A stretch of DNA of 64,000 bases from Labrenzia sp. VG12 (GTDB lineage Bacteria; Pseudomonadota; Alphaproteobacteria; Rhizobiales; Stappiaceae), in the NCBI RefSeq assembly GCF_002237595.1, contig NZ_CP022529.1, positions 2,604,001-2,668,000 on the forward strand, read 5' to 3'. Below the pieces are notes generated by a model. The model was given only the letters and a program-made list of their open reading frames with translations. It was not told the origin of the DNA and did no database searches. Shown piece by piece: positions 34,917 through 43,837 of this stretch. The position numbers and the translations under genes were made by a program. Positions within the stretch are counted from its first letter, which is position 1. Each line of letters begins with the position of its first letter.

Positions 34917-36980
34917 TCAAGCCGCCTGTTTGCCCGATCTTTGCAGAGCCTGATCAGCCGCCTTGCCGGAGAGTTCGGCCATGTGGTCGAATTCAGAAGT
35001 GTAGCTGGCCACACCTGCCGTTGCCGAACGCAGCTCGATGATCAGGTCGCCGATTTCAGCTTCCGGCATCAGGGCCTGCACCTCGTCCCAGCCGGTCCAG
35101 CCGGGCCTGGCGTCAAACCCCAGCAATTGCCCACGCCGGGCCGAGACAATGGCATTGACCTTGGCCGTCGCCTCATTCGGGCAAACCACCACCACCTTGT
35201 GGATGGGCTCCAGCAGCACCGGCTTGCACTCCGGCAGGCCCTCGCGGATCGCCAGGATGCCGGCCATCTTGAACGCCTGGTCGGAGCTGTCGACGGAGTG
35301 GTAGGACCCATCCGTCAGGCAAACGGCGACGTCGACCACCGGGAAGCCGAGCGGCCCCTGCCCGAGCGCTTCCAGAACGCCGTCCCTGACGGAGGGAATA
35401 TACTGTTTCGGCACGACGCCGCCGGTGATCGTGTCGGTAAACTGGATCCCCTCGCCGCGCGGCAGAGGCCTGATCTCCAGAACGGCATCGCCGAACTGAC
35501 CATGACCACCCGACTGTTTCTTGTGCCGGCCGCGGATCTTGGTGCCCGACCTGATGGTCTCCGAATAAGGCACGTGCGGTGTATGGGCCGTGATGTCGAG
35601 GCCGTATTTTCCGGCCAACCGCTCCTGCGCCACTCTGAGATGCATTTCGCCCTGCCCCGCCAGAAGGGTTTCAGCCGTGGTCTGGTTCTGGGTCACGGTC
35701 AGCGACCGGTCTTCCTCGACCAGCTTGGCCAGCGCCGTGGAGAGCCGGACTTCGTCCTTGCGCTGCGAAGCCGCGATGGCGGTTGCCAGCACCGGACTGC
35801 GCGGTTCGGGCGTTTCCAGGCTGGAAATCCTGCCGGCCTCGAAGCACAGGAGATCCCCGGTCTGCACCTCATCAAGCCGGCCAAGACCGACCAGGTCGCC
35901 CTTTCCTGCGGTAGCGATCTTGTTCGCCTGTTGACCGAAGATCGAGAACAGGCCCGAGACCTTGATCTCCTGGTCACCGTTCAGGAACAGGCTGTCGCCG
36001 TCCGACACCACGCCGTCCAGAACCCTGGCAATCGACAGCTTGCCGCCATGCTGGGTATGCAGTGTCTTGACCACCTGAAGCGCCGACCGGTTTTGCGTGT
36101 CGAGAATGCGCCGCGACAGGCGGTCGACACCTGGTGCTTCGTGGCGAAGCGCCTTCAACAGGCGCCCGACACCATTGCCGTGTTCCGCCGAGCCGAAAAA
36201 CACCGGACAGATCAGCCCGTCCTGCATTTCATTGACCAGATCCGCAAAGACCTGATCCTGGTCCGGCGCGATATCCTCAAGCAGCGCCTCCATCAGGTCG
36301 TCGTCGTGATCGGCAAGCAATTCCAGCATGGTGAAGCGGGCTTCGTGCTCGCGCGCCAGGTCCTCGTCGGACATGTCGATCTGCGTGCTGGCTTCCTTTT
36401 CGTGATAGACATGCGCCCGCTCCAGCGCGAGGTCGATAAATCCGGTTGCGTGACCGTCTTCCCAGATCGGGATCTGCCTCAAAACCAGTGGCACGGCCGA
36501 AGCCGGTTGCAGCAGGTTGAGCACATCCCGCACACGGCGCGTGCTCTTGTCGATCTTGTTCAAAAACAAAACCCGCGGAATGGCGCGGGCTTCAAGAGCT
36601 TTCAGGATCAGCTGCAAGGCGGGAACCTTGCGCTCGTCGTCCTCCGCGACGACCACCGCCAGATCCGCACCGCTCAAGGCGCCGTCCATCTCGCTCAAAA
36701 ACTCAACGGATCCGGGACAATCGGCAAAGACAAACCTGTCGCCCATGAAGTCCACATCCGCGATATTCACTTCCACGCTCATGCCATGGGCACGCGCTTC
36801 CGGAGCGCCGTCGCCCACCGTGTTGCCGTCGGCAACGGTCCCCTGCCGGGCCACCTTTTCGGTCCGTGCAAGCAGCGCCTCCATCAGGCTGGTCTTGCCG
36901 CTGCCGAACGGCCCGACAAGGGCGATGCAGCGCGGCGTGCCGCCGGCAGAAGTTCCCTTTCCATGTGTCGTGATTGCCAT
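34917..36980 (-). CDS. EF-G-like translational GTPase (EF-G paralogue)
   Basis: 687 residues with the five-domain layout of elongation factor G. GTPase motifs are G1 GPFGSGKTS, G3 DCPG (not the usual DTPG) and G4 NKID. Domain IV contains YRHKKQSGG-like RGRHKKQSGGHGQFGDAVLE and the C-terminal domain ends near ASYTSEFDHMAELSGKAADQ. It is clearly divergent from canonical FusA (usual DTPGHVDF replaced by DCPGSVEF, shortened switch region) and is the EF-G-like paralogue annotated in many Hyphomicrobiales. It may act in recycling or stress rather than elongation. Monocistronic. Confidence 0.85.
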   Translation of the reverse strand: MAITTHGKGTSAGGTPRCIALVGPFGSGKTSLMEALLARTEKVARQGTVADGNTVGDGAPEARAHGMSVEVNIADVDFMGDRFVFADCPGSVEFLSEMDGALSGADLAVVVAEDDERKVPALQLILKALEARAIPRVLFLNKIDKSTRRVRDVLNLLQPASAVPLVLRQIPIWEDGHATGFIDLALERAHVYHEKEASTQIDMSDEDLAREHEARFTMLELLADHDDDLMEALLEDIAPDQDQVFADLVNEMQDGLICPVFFGSAEHGNGVGRLLKALRHEAPGVDRLSRRILDTQNRSALQVVKTLHTQHGGKLSIARVLDGVVSDGDSLFLNGDQEIKVSGLFSIFGQQANKIATAGKGDLVGLGRLDEVQTGDLLCFEAGRISSLETPEPRSPVLATAIAASQRKDEVRLSTALAKLVEEDRSLTVTQNQTTAETLLAGQGEMHLRVAQERLAGKYGLDITAHTPHVPYSETIRSGTKIRGRHKKQSGGHGQFGDAVLEIRPLPRGEGIQFTDTITGGVVPKQYIPSVRDGVLEALGQGPLGFPVVDVAVCLTDGSYHSVDSSDQAFKMAGILAIREGLPECKPVLLEPIHKVVVVCPNEATAKVNAIVSARRGQLLGFDARPGWTGWDEVQALMPEAEIGDLIIELRSATAGVASYTSEFDHMAELSGKAADQALQRSGKQAA

Positions 36981-37420
36981 ATTGAGCCTCCCGTTTGCTC
37001 GAGGTCATCCTCGCAACAACGCGGCTCGGCCGGCAGGAAGAACGAGGCGAGTCCGAAGTCCCTCCCCCACTCAACTCGTTCCAACGACGCGGGCCTGCCG
37101 CGTCACGCCCGGATGGGATCGAAGGCCATGCCCGGCTCCGCAGGAACCGGACCCCGTCTTGTCAGTCCTTCGACCAGGGGCGGTATTCCATGGTCGCGCC
37201 GATAACGACCCAAACGCAAGGGAATCTTACGCGGCAGCGCAGCATTTCCGACCAGTTTCAAGTCTGACCCCTCAAGGCCTGAGCCAGATTTTCGTGCCTG
37301 CAAATAAGGCGACGGGCGCGGTTTACACGTCGCGCTCCGCATGAGCGGAGTTTTCCGTTTCTGGATAAATCGTCCGGTCACGCTATGATGGTCAGGAGCA
37401 ACAACAGGCCGGAGAAACAG
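36981..37420. other. 440-bp intergenic region with a terminator-like hairpin
   Basis: No gene supported. CTCCGC (37335-37340), loop ATGA, GCGGAG (37345-37350) and T4 form a plus-strand terminator-like structure although no plus-strand gene precedes it. A short transcript or a decayed gene could lie upstream of it. Confidence 0.45.
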
Positions 37421-37723
37421 ATGAGAACACTCGGCATATTCCTGTCAGGCGCTGTGCTCTCGGCCTGTCTCGCCGGCACGGCCTTCGCCCAGACCAATAC
37501 GCTTCGGGGCCTGAACGATGCAACGCCCAACCGGCTGCCATCTGCCAGCCAGCAGCTCAACCAAAACCTCAACCGCCAGCAATCCGACTTTTCAACCCGG
37601 CAGCAGCTCGACAGTTCCGACAAGCTGAACCGGACAAATCAGATCAATCGCCTGAACACCCGGTCCGGCACCAGCGGATCGAACTGCCCCGGCGCCAACG
37701 CGGCCTGCAACCAGGGGCGCTAG
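37421..37723 (+). CDS. small secreted protein of unknown function
   Basis: 100 residues. Signal peptide MRTLGIFLSGAVLSACLAG with cleavage after AFAQ. The mature part is rich in Asn, Gln, Ser and Leu in near-repeats (NQNLNRQQSD, TRQQLDSSDKLNRTNQINRL) and ends with two cysteines (NCPGANAACNQ), suggesting one disulfide. GGAG six bases before the ATG at 37421 decides the start. No family recognised. Confidence 0.7.
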   Translation: MRTLGIFLSGAVLSACLAGTAFAQTNTLRGLNDATPNRLPSASQQLNQNLNRQQSDFSTRQQLDSSDKLNRTNQINRLNTRSGTSGSNCPGANAACNQGR

Positions 37724-37752
37724 AGCAGTTCCGATCACGCGATTATCCGGTA

Positions 37753-38232
37753 CTAGTTGATCGGCTCCAGAGTGAGCTTGCTGACGCCGAGCGTAAGGTT
37801 CGTACCGGTCTGGCTTTCCAGGCTGAACGGGTTCAGCGCGATCGACCGGTCAAAACCGCCAAGCAGTGCATTCGCCTTAATGCCCGCGCCAACGCTGGCA
37901 CCAGCGGTCAGGCCGCCATAGGTTCCGGCGAGCAGCCCCGGTTTCCTGTCCGCAGAGGGCGCCAGCACACCCCAGACCAGGGTCGCTTCCTTGGTTTTGC
38001 CGATATCAAGGCCATAGTCACGGACCTTGCCGCGGTAATACTCGATCGCGCCCCCGTCGACCGGTTTAAAACTGCAGCCGAGCGTCGCGGACGAGCCGAC
38101 AATGAAGGAATGTTCGCCCTCTACCAGGCAGTTCAGCGTACCAATCTCCACCTTCGGGCTGTTTTCGGAGGCCAGAGCCGGTGCGGCGGCGGCAATCAAA
38201 GCGGCAGCAAGAACGGGCTTCAGAAATTGCAT
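37753..38232 (-). CDS. DUF992 domain exported protein
   Basis: 159 residues. Signal peptide QFLKPVLAAALIAAAAPALA, then the DUF992 core: KVEIGTLNCLVEGEHSFIVG, ATLGCSFKPVDGG, YRGKVRDYGLDIGKTKEATL, LAGTYGGLTAGASVGAGIKA. Two cysteines (C36 and C54 region) probably form a disulfide. DUF992 proteins are abundant periplasmic or surface proteins in Hyphomicrobiales with no assigned function. GGAGA precedes the ATG at 38232; the longer open frame to 38517 is not used. Confidence 0.85.
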   Translation of the reverse strand: MQFLKPVLAAALIAAAAPALASENSPKVEIGTLNCLVEGEHSFIVGSSATLGCSFKPVDGGAIEYYRGKVRDYGLDIGKTKEATLVWGVLAPSADRKPGLLAGTYGGLTAGASVGAGIKANALLGGFDRSIALNPFSLESQTGTNLTLGVSKLTLEPIN

Positions 38233-38345
38233 GGGAAAACTCTCCAGATCAATTGAGGGCCGCCGAAGGACCGGATGGCCGGCGGGTGCGAGAGATATGG
38301 TAGGCCATCGCGTCAAAATCGGGGCAGCCTTGTCACGCTTGCCCT

Positions 38346-38948
38346 TCAGGTGACCAGGTCGGACTGGGCGCTGCCTGATGTGGCCGTTCCGGCAACGACA
38401 AGACCGGTTGCCGCATCTCCCGACCAGCGAAGCAGCAGGAACCGGCGACCGACGATCAGACCCGTCAACGTGACCACAACAGGCAAGAGACTGTTGCCGG
38501 GCATCCAGATTGCCCACGCGGCGCCGGAGCCGGCGACGAACAGCATGGCCAGCGACAGACGTCGTCGCAGGTTGGCCGGCAGATCCGGCGCAGCTGCAAA
38601 CCCCTCACGGGTGAAGGCCGAAAGCACAGCTCCTGTCAGGGTCACGGTGATCAAGACCGCGCCATAGGAATAGCCCACGAGAAATTCCGCAAGAGCCGTG
38701 TTCCCGAAGCGGAAGAGGCCGACCATCAGCGGCGTGACCAGCAGGATATGCAAATTGACACCGAGCAACACCGGGTTCATCCGGGCCTTCAGACCGGCAA
38801 AGACCATGAAGACGACAAAGGCCAGACCGCAGCCGAACCAGCCTGCGAATTGCAGGTCGCCAGTCTGACGCCACAGCAGGATGAAACCGACGGAGGGCAG
38901 GCCCTCCAGAAGATCCAAAAGGAACTGCATTTGCCGGGATCTTGTCAT
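38346..38948 (-). CDS. integral membrane protein of unknown function
   Basis: 200 residues with about six hydrophobic segments, including SVGFILLWRQTGDLQFAGWF, LLGVNLHILLVTPLMVGLFR, GAVLITVTLTGAVLSAFT and LPVVVTLTGLIVGRRFLLLR. Topology faintly recalls septation-protein-A-like small membrane proteins, but I cannot assign a family. GGAGGAAAG precedes the ATG at 38948, so the upstream extension to 39134 is not part of the gene. Confidence 0.65.
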   Translation of the reverse strand: MTRSRQMQFLLDLLEGLPSVGFILLWRQTGDLQFAGWFGCGLAFVVFMVFAGLKARMNPVLLGVNLHILLVTPLMVGLFRFGNTALAEFLVGYSYGAVLITVTLTGAVLSAFTREGFAAAPDLPANLRRRLSLAMLFVAGSGAAWAIWMPGNSLLPVVVTLTGLIVGRRFLLLRWSGDAATGLVVAGTATSGSAQSDLVT

Positions 38949-39101
38949 CGACTTTCCTCCACCCTTGTTGAGTAGAGATAAGAACAAAGCCCAAAAAGTG
39001 CAAACTTGTAGCTCCTCAACCCTGACGTCATCTGATCGGAGCAGGTCAGCGACTGCCGATCCGGATCCAGGCGCCAGAGACCGCCAGCAAGGACGAAAAA
39101 C

Positions 39102-39128
39102 AAAAAAAGGGCGGCCGAAACCGCCCTT
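39102..39128 (-). terminator. rho-independent terminator of the aminotransferase gene
   Basis: Perfect 8-bp stem AAGGGCGG (39107-39114) / CCGCCCTT (39121-39128), with an A7 tract (39102-39108) reading as U7 on the minus strand, 25 bases past the stop. Confidence 0.85.
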
Positions 39129-39152
39129 CTCCAAAACACTAAGCTCTTGAAC

Positions 39153-40352
39153 TTACTTCAAGTTACCGCAGAAGCGCTGAATGCGGGTGCAGGCTTCTTC
39201 GAGAGCTTCGGTCGAGGTCGCATAGGAAATGCGGAAATTCGGGCCAAGTCCGAAGGCCGAGCCGTGGACAACGGCCACACCTTCCGCCTCAAGCAGCTCG
39301 GAGACAAAATCCTCGTCGCTCTCGATGACCTTGCCGGAGGGCGCGGTCTTGCCGATGGTGCCCGCACAGGACGGGAACACGTAGAACGCTCCTTCCGGAA
39401 CCGGGCAGGAGATGCCGCTGGCCTGGTTGAGCATGGAGACCACGAGATCGCGGCGCCCCTTGAAGATTTCGTTGTTCTTCGGAATGAAATCCTGGGTACC
39501 GTTCAGCGCCTCGACCGCCGCCCACTGGGCGATGGAACACGGGTTCGAGGTCGACTGGGACTGCACCTTGGCCATGGCCTTGATGAGATCGGCCGGGCCA
39601 CCGGCATAACCGATCCGCCAGCCGGTCATGGCATAGGCCTTGGACACACCATTGACGGTCAGCGTGCGCTCATAGAGCTCGGGCTCCACCTGGGCCGGGG
39701 TGGTGAACTGGAAATCGTCATAGACGAGATGCTCATACATATCGTCGGTCATGATCCAGACCTGCGGATGCTTCTTCAGCACCTCGCAAAGCGCCTTCAG
39801 TTCCGCTTCCGTATAGGCGGCACCGGACGGGTTGGACGGCGAGTTGAAGATCAGCCACTTGGTGCGCGACGTGATCGCCGCATCCAGCGCTTCCGGAGTG
39901 ATCTTGAAGGTCGACTTGTCGGCTTCCACGATCACCGGCTCGCCGCCCGCCAGCAGCACCATGTCCGGATAGCTGACCCAGTAGGGCGTCGGAATGATGA
40001 CTTCGTCGCCCGGGTTGAGCGTGGCGATCAGGGCGTTATAGAGCACCTGCTTGCCGCCGGTGCCGACGGTGATCTGGTTGGTCGCGTAGGTGAGACCGTT
40101 TTCCCGCTTGAATTTCTCGACAATGGCCGCCTTGAGTTCCGGAATACCATCCACGGCGGTGTATTTGGTCTTGCCGCCATTGATCGCTGCAATGGCAGCT
40201 GCCTTGATGTTTTCCGGGGTGTCGAAATCCGGCTCGCCAGCACCGAGACCGATCACATCGCGGCCTGCGGCTTTCAGCTCGCGTGCCTTGTTGGTGACGG
40301 CGATGGTCGCAGAAGGTTGTACACGCGCCAATGCGTCAGCAAGAAAGCCCAT
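39153..40352 (-). CDS. aatA: aspartate aminotransferase (class I pyridoxal-phosphate enzyme)
   Basis: 399 residues, subgroup 1-gamma. Conserved segments: VIGLGAGEPDFDTPENIKAA, NGKTKY-like GGKTKYTAVDGIPELKAAI, FNSPSNPSGAAYTEAE, and the cofactor lysine in VNGVSKAYAMTGWRIGYAGG, with the substrate-carboxylate Arg in RISYATSTEALEEA. It interconverts aspartate and oxaloacetate with glutamate, possibly also prephenate as in some alphaproteobacteria. GGAGG before the ATG supports the start. Confidence 0.93.
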   Translation of the reverse strand: MGFLADALARVQPSATIAVTNKARELKAAGRDVIGLGAGEPDFDTPENIKAAAIAAINGGKTKYTAVDGIPELKAAIVEKFKRENGLTYATNQITVGTGGKQVLYNALIATLNPGDEVIIPTPYWVSYPDMVLLAGGEPVIVEADKSTFKITPEALDAAITSRTKWLIFNSPSNPSGAAYTEAELKALCEVLKKHPQVWIMTDDMYEHLVYDDFQFTTPAQVEPELYERTLTVNGVSKAYAMTGWRIGYAGGPADLIKAMAKVQSQSTSNPCSIAQWAAVEALNGTQDFIPKNNEIFKGRRDLVVSMLNQASGISCPVPEGAFYVFPSCAGTIGKTAPSGKVIESDEDFVSELLEAEGVAVVHGSAFGLGPNFRISYATSTEALEEACTRIQRFCGNLK

Positions 40353-40508
40353 AATGTCCTCCAGGGGGAAACGGGAATAACAGCGCGCGGACCGTAGAAC
40401 CGTGCGCTGCGGAAGACAAGGGCCTCATGACAGCAAGTATGACAAAATTGCAAAGAATTGCCGACCAGACGGGAAGAGCTCAGAGATACACCGACAATCA
40501 GCGCGCAT

Positions 40509-41639
40509 TTACATGCGCGTTTCGAGGATCAGTTTCGGATCTTTTGTATCTTCGTCGACCAGGCTGCACTTGAAACGCTTCTTCTTGGTCTGGCCATTGA
40601 GGATTGTCACCGGCACCGACAAGGGCACGTCGGACTCCTGTTTGGCCGCCCCAAGCAGTTCCGTATAATTGCTCGCGTGCAGCAATGTCTCCGTAATCGG
40701 TTTGCTTTCGATCACGTCGTGCGTCAGGTGATAGGTCTTCATGGCCGCATTGTTGGCTGCGATGATCATGCGCGACTTGGCGTTGACCACGAGCATCGGC
40801 GCACTGCAGATCTCAAACACCTTGGCAAAATCGACATCCCCGCCCATATGGCCGGCGGAAAACAAGACCCCGCCAACCGTGCCGCCAATGCGGAAATACA
40901 TGGCTTCATATTTCAGGTCGGTGCTGTCGCCACTGGCCAGCAGGAACTTGCCACGGCCTGTCGCGCTCGCCCGACGTGTTAACGACGCCAAAGCCAGCGA
41001 GACAATGGTGCGGCCGACCCTCCCCTGGATGTGGGCAATATTGCGCCCGAGGATCAGCCGAGCGTCCTCGATCTGGAAGGTTTTCAGGAAGCCGTCGCTG
41101 GCGAAGCGGACATACCCGAAATTGTCGACCAGCAGCACAACACGGTTCGAGGACGCCACGAAGTGCTGCAGGATCGGCGCCAGCCCAAGGGCGATGCGGC
41201 CCGGATTGTCGTCATGCTCGCCGATCGAGGGGAAGCAGATCGCCAGAATACGTCCGTCGGGAAGCTCGTACCGATAGGCGACGATCGGAATGCCCGGAAT
41301 ACGGTGATCGGGTCCACCGCCAACGTCAAACGGCCCTGCCTGCCCGTCTCTGATCGCACCTTGCACAAGATGCAGGATCGTTTTCCGGTCCTCAGGTGAC
41401 AGATGCCTCAATGCCTCGTTGGACGGCGCTTCCTGCAGATCCTTGACTTCGCTGTTGAAATTCTGCGAGCCGACCTCGTGCCAGAGAATGGTTTTCTTGC
41501 TGATATCGGCGATGAAGAACTGCAGTCCGGCCAGTGACAGGGCGGGCATTTCCCCGGCCGGCTGTTGTGCTGGTGCCGACGCCGTCGCGGCATCGTTCGG
41601 CTTTGCCGCCGTGGCGCGTTGCGCTGCATTGACTGTCAT
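40509..41639 (-). CDS. PAS-domain protein of unknown signalling role
   Basis: 376 residues. Two or three PAS-like segments are suggested: QFFIADISKKTILWHEVGS (about 40-130), VVLLVDNFGYVRFASDGFLK (about 165-270) and MLVVNAKSRMIIAANNAAMK (about 285-370). No histidine-kinase, GGDEF, EAL or DNA-binding domain follows, so it is a stand-alone sensor or partner protein. The N-terminal 35 residues are Ala/Pro-rich. No cysteine-based redox site or membrane span is obvious. The partner is not adjacent. Start at the ATG 41639 by composition; the frame is open to 41699. Confidence 0.75.
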   Translation of the reverse strand: MTVNAAQRATAAKPNDAATASAPAQQPAGEMPALSLAGLQFFIADISKKTILWHEVGSQNFNSEVKDLQEAPSNEALRHLSPEDRKTILHLVQGAIRDGQAGPFDVGGGPDHRIPGIPIVAYRYELPDGRILAICFPSIGEHDDNPGRIALGLAPILQHFVASSNRVVLLVDNFGYVRFASDGFLKTFQIEDARLILGRNIAHIQGRVGRTIVSLALASLTRRASATGRGKFLLASGDSTDLKYEAMYFRIGGTVGGVLFSAGHMGGDVDFAKVFEICSAPMLVVNAKSRMIIAANNAAMKTYHLTHDVIESKPITETLLHASNYTELLGAAKQESDVPLSVPVTILNGQTKKKRFKCSLVDEDTKDPKLILETRM

Positions 41640-42055
41640 TCTAGGCCTGATCTTTTTGCGAAGGCTCTCCCGAAACCAAACTATCCCGCCCAATTCCAAA
41701 CAAACACTAAAATCAGGCCTTAAAAACGTAGATCATTGTCAATTCCTGCGAGAAAAAACGCGAGAAACTCAAATTATGCTTAAAATGGAGGTTTGAATTT
41801 TACTAAAAGTTAACTTTACTGAACCGACCGCGAATAGAAAACGCACCTATCTTTTTCCAAAAACTGATCCGGCAAGGAGCAGCCTTGCAATGCTGACTGT
41901 TTGACGACCCTTTGTGACACCCCCTCCCCCACCTGCCAGCTGGTGGCAACTGCCGCAAAATGGTCACGAAATCACTCAGGGCCTGTCAGATTCGAGTCGG
42001 TCTGCCAGCACAATTGCGCGCCACATTGAAGCTACCCTAGCTGATGGAGGCCGAT
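41640..42055. other. 416-bp divergent intergenic region
   Basis: Contains a perfect 12-bp palindrome AAAGTTAACTTT (41806-41817) and a pyrimidine tract CCCCCTCCCCC (41919-41930 region) just before a CCACC/GGTGG hairpin (41929-41946). No gene and no convincing terminator. Confidence 0.5.
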
Positions 42056-42280
42056 ATGGTTGACACCGTGATTGAGACAGAACCCCGGACAGCATCCTCA
42101 AACGTGTTTCCGCCCGTGGTGTTGTTCGTTCTGGCCGCTGGTGTATTGATGCTGATGTCTGCATGGGAACCACGTCTGGCTCTGCCGCTAGTGGCGTTCT
42201 TTGCCATGGCCATCGCGACCCGGTTGCTCGGCAAGCGCCTGTACTACGAACTGTCCGGCAAACAGGAAATCATCGACTGA
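42056..42280 (+). CDS. small membrane protein
   Basis: 74 residues with two hydrophobic helices (VVLFVLAAGVLMLMSAW and ALPLVAFFAMAIATRL) joined by a short EPR loop, and an acidic C-terminus. GGAGG at 42046-42050, five bases before the ATG, decides the start. Probably co-transcribed with the next small gene. No family recognised. Confidence 0.65.
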   Translation: MVDTVIETEPRTASSNVFPPVVLFVLAAGVLMLMSAWEPRLALPLVAFFAMAIATRLLGKRLYYELSGKQEIID

Positions 42281-42336
42281 CCCGCCGGTCGGCTGCACCG
42301 TCCATCGCCCCGAAAACTGCATTTCAGAAACAAATC

Positions 42337-42540
42337 ATGTCCAACGCTGATACGCCAAACCGCCGGAAGAGCGGATCTCAACAGACCGAAATGAACGCCG
42401 CCCGGCCCCTGCTGCAAGCCATCTTTCTGGGTGTTGTGCTGGCGGCAGCCCTTGTTGCAGCCGCTGTCATGGCAAACCCGGACGAGATGGGCGCGCCGCC
42501 GCTGCCCGTTCACCAGCAAAACTCGTACAACCAGTACTAA
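42337..42540 (+). CDS. small single-span membrane protein
   Basis: 67 residues. A basic N-terminal segment, one hydrophobic helix (LLQAIFLGVVLAAALVAAAV) and a short exposed tail ending NSYNQY. The ribosome site is weak. It follows the previous small membrane gene by 56 bases and ends before a clear hairpin. Function unknown. Confidence 0.5.
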   Translation: MSNADTPNRRKSGSQQTEMNAARPLLQAIFLGVVLAAALVAAAVMANPDEMGAPPLPVHQQNSYNQY

Positions 42541-42558
42541 AGCTGGAGACAGTACAAG

Positions 42559-42588
42559 CCCGCGGAAGACGCCAATCGGTTCCGCGGG
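42559..42588 (+). terminator. hairpin after the small membrane genes
   Basis: Perfect 9-bp arms CCCGCGGAA (42559-42567) and TTCCGCGGG (42580-42588), 18 bases after the stop; only a short T run follows. It lies between convergent genes and may serve both. Confidence 0.65.
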
Positions 42589-42614
42589 TTTGACTATTGC
42601 CGAGCGTCCTGGCC

Positions 42615-43109
42615 CTAGAGCGCGACGAGCTCTTCAAAGGCTGTCTTCAGCTGGTAAGACCCGCGTTGCCCCTGCAAGATGTCCTGAAGCGCGCCCTCCT
42701 TGTCGAACAAGAGCAGCGTGACATGCTGCACGCCGTAACTGGTCGCGAAACTTCGCCCCTTTTCGGTTCTGATATTCGCAACCACGTAATCGATCTCCTC
42801 ACCTTCAAGCATGTCCAATGCCTTGCGGGTCTCCTTCTGGAGCGCCAGGCACATGGAGCATTGTGGATCATGGATCTGCACGATGGTTGCGCGCCCATTC
42901 CCGACACGGTCCAGATCATGTTCGTGCATGGTATTCATCACGTTCTGCGCAAAGACGTAGCCGGTGCCACCGAGCAGAACCGTGCCGATCGCGACATTGC
43001 GCAACAAGCGCAGCACACCCCGCCGATCCGGCCCCGTCTTTCCGGCCTGAGCAGAGGTCTGAGCGGCACGTTTTGCCTTTCGGTTGCTGTTTTTCCGTTG
43101 CTTTTTCAT
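42615..43109 (-). CDS. thioredoxin-fold protein with CxxC, membrane-anchored or exported
   Basis: 164 residues. A very basic start is followed by an RR-containing hydrophobic helix (RRGVLRLLRNVAIGTVLLGG). The thioredoxin-like domain has DPQCSMC (C84, C87) as active site and LLLFDKEGALQDILQGQRGS near the cis-Pro side. Likely a periplasm-facing thiol oxidoreductase; its substrates are unknown. AGGTGAG upstream supports the start. Next to two L,D-transpeptidase genes, whose catalytic cysteines could in principle be maintained by such an enzyme; that link is speculative. Confidence 0.75.
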   Translation of the reverse strand: MKKQRKNSNRKAKRAAQTSAQAGKTGPDRRGVLRLLRNVAIGTVLLGGTGYVFAQNVMNTMHEHDLDRVGNGRATIVQIHDPQCSMCLALQKETRKALDMLEGEEIDYVVANIRTEKGRSFATSYGVQHVTLLLFDKEGALQDILQGQRGSYQLKTAFEELVAL

Positions 43110-43144
43110 GTCTCACCTGTTTCCAAACAGTTGGATTCTCCGTG

Positions 43145-43816
43145 TCAGCTCACGACGATCTCGGCGCCCGGGCGGACCCTGTCGTAAAGGTCGATCACGT
43201 CCTGGTTCACCAGCCTGACGCAGCCTGATGATACGGCCCGTCCGATCGACGCCGTCTCGGCCGTGCCATGCAGCCGGTAGAGCGTGTCGACCTTGCCCTG
43301 GAAGATGTAGAGAGCCCGCGCGCCCAGCGGATTGTCGAGGCCCGGAGCCATGCCACCGTTGCGGGCGCTGAATTGTTCAAGATGCGGTTCACGCGCAATC
43401 ATCTCGTCCGGCGGCGTCCAGGTTGGCCAGGGCCGTTTCCAGGCAATCCTGGCCCGGCCGGACCATTCGAAACCCTGCCGCCCCAGCCCAACGCCATAGC
43501 GCATCGCCGTGCCGCTGGGCTCCACGAGATAGAGGTAGAACTTGCTGGTATCGACAATGACCGTTCCAGGAGCTTCCCCGGTCGGATAGGAAATGCGCTG
43601 GCGCCGAAACTCCGGCATCAGCAACGCGGGATCGACGGCGGGAACGGGAAACGGCTCCGAAAGTCTCGGACCGTAGGCCAGTTGAAAGGCCGGGTCTGCC
43701 AGAGGGCGAACCGCTTCGGGCAAAGGAGCCTGCCGGTTGGAACAACCGGCCAGCGTCAGTCCGGCCATGCTCAATCCAGCCGCAAGCATCTTGCGGCGTG
43801 TCATGACTGTTTTCAT
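43145..43816 (-). CDS. L,D-transpeptidase (YkuD), lipoprotein
   Basis: 223 residues. Lipobox LTLAGC with C25 as lipidation site. The YkuD domain starts at VIVDTSKFYLYLVEPSGTAM; the catalytic motif is HGTAETASIGRAVSSGCVRL with Cys199. Such enzymes make 3-3 peptidoglycan cross-links or attach proteins to peptidoglycan or the outer membrane. Paralogous to the gene directly upstream (22 bases apart), a likely tandem duplication. Confidence 0.92.
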   Translation of the reverse strand: MKTVMTRRKMLAAGLSMAGLTLAGCSNRQAPLPEAVRPLADPAFQLAYGPRLSEPFPVPAVDPALLMPEFRRQRISYPTGEAPGTVIVDTSKFYLYLVEPSGTAMRYGVGLGRQGFEWSGRARIAWKRPWPTWTPPDEMIAREPHLEQFSARNGGMAPGLDNPLGARALYIFQGKVDTLYRLHGTAETASIGRAVSSGCVRLVNQDVIDLYDRVRPGAEIVVS

Positions 43817-43837
43817 CGGGTCTTGTCCGGGCGCCTC

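Noticed and set aside
34761..37205. 814-codon plus-strand frame opposite the EF-G-like gene
   Set aside because: The minus strand has intact GTPase motifs; the plus frame has no start signal or domain.
37103..37381. 92-codon minus-strand frame between the EF-G-like and small secreted genes
   Set aside because: Basic, low-complexity product with no start signal; overlaps a terminator-like hairpin on the other strand.
41919..41948. CCCCCTCCCCC followed by a CCACC/GGTGG stem as another small RNA
   Set aside because: No terminator T run and no promoter at a suitable distance; kept only as a note.
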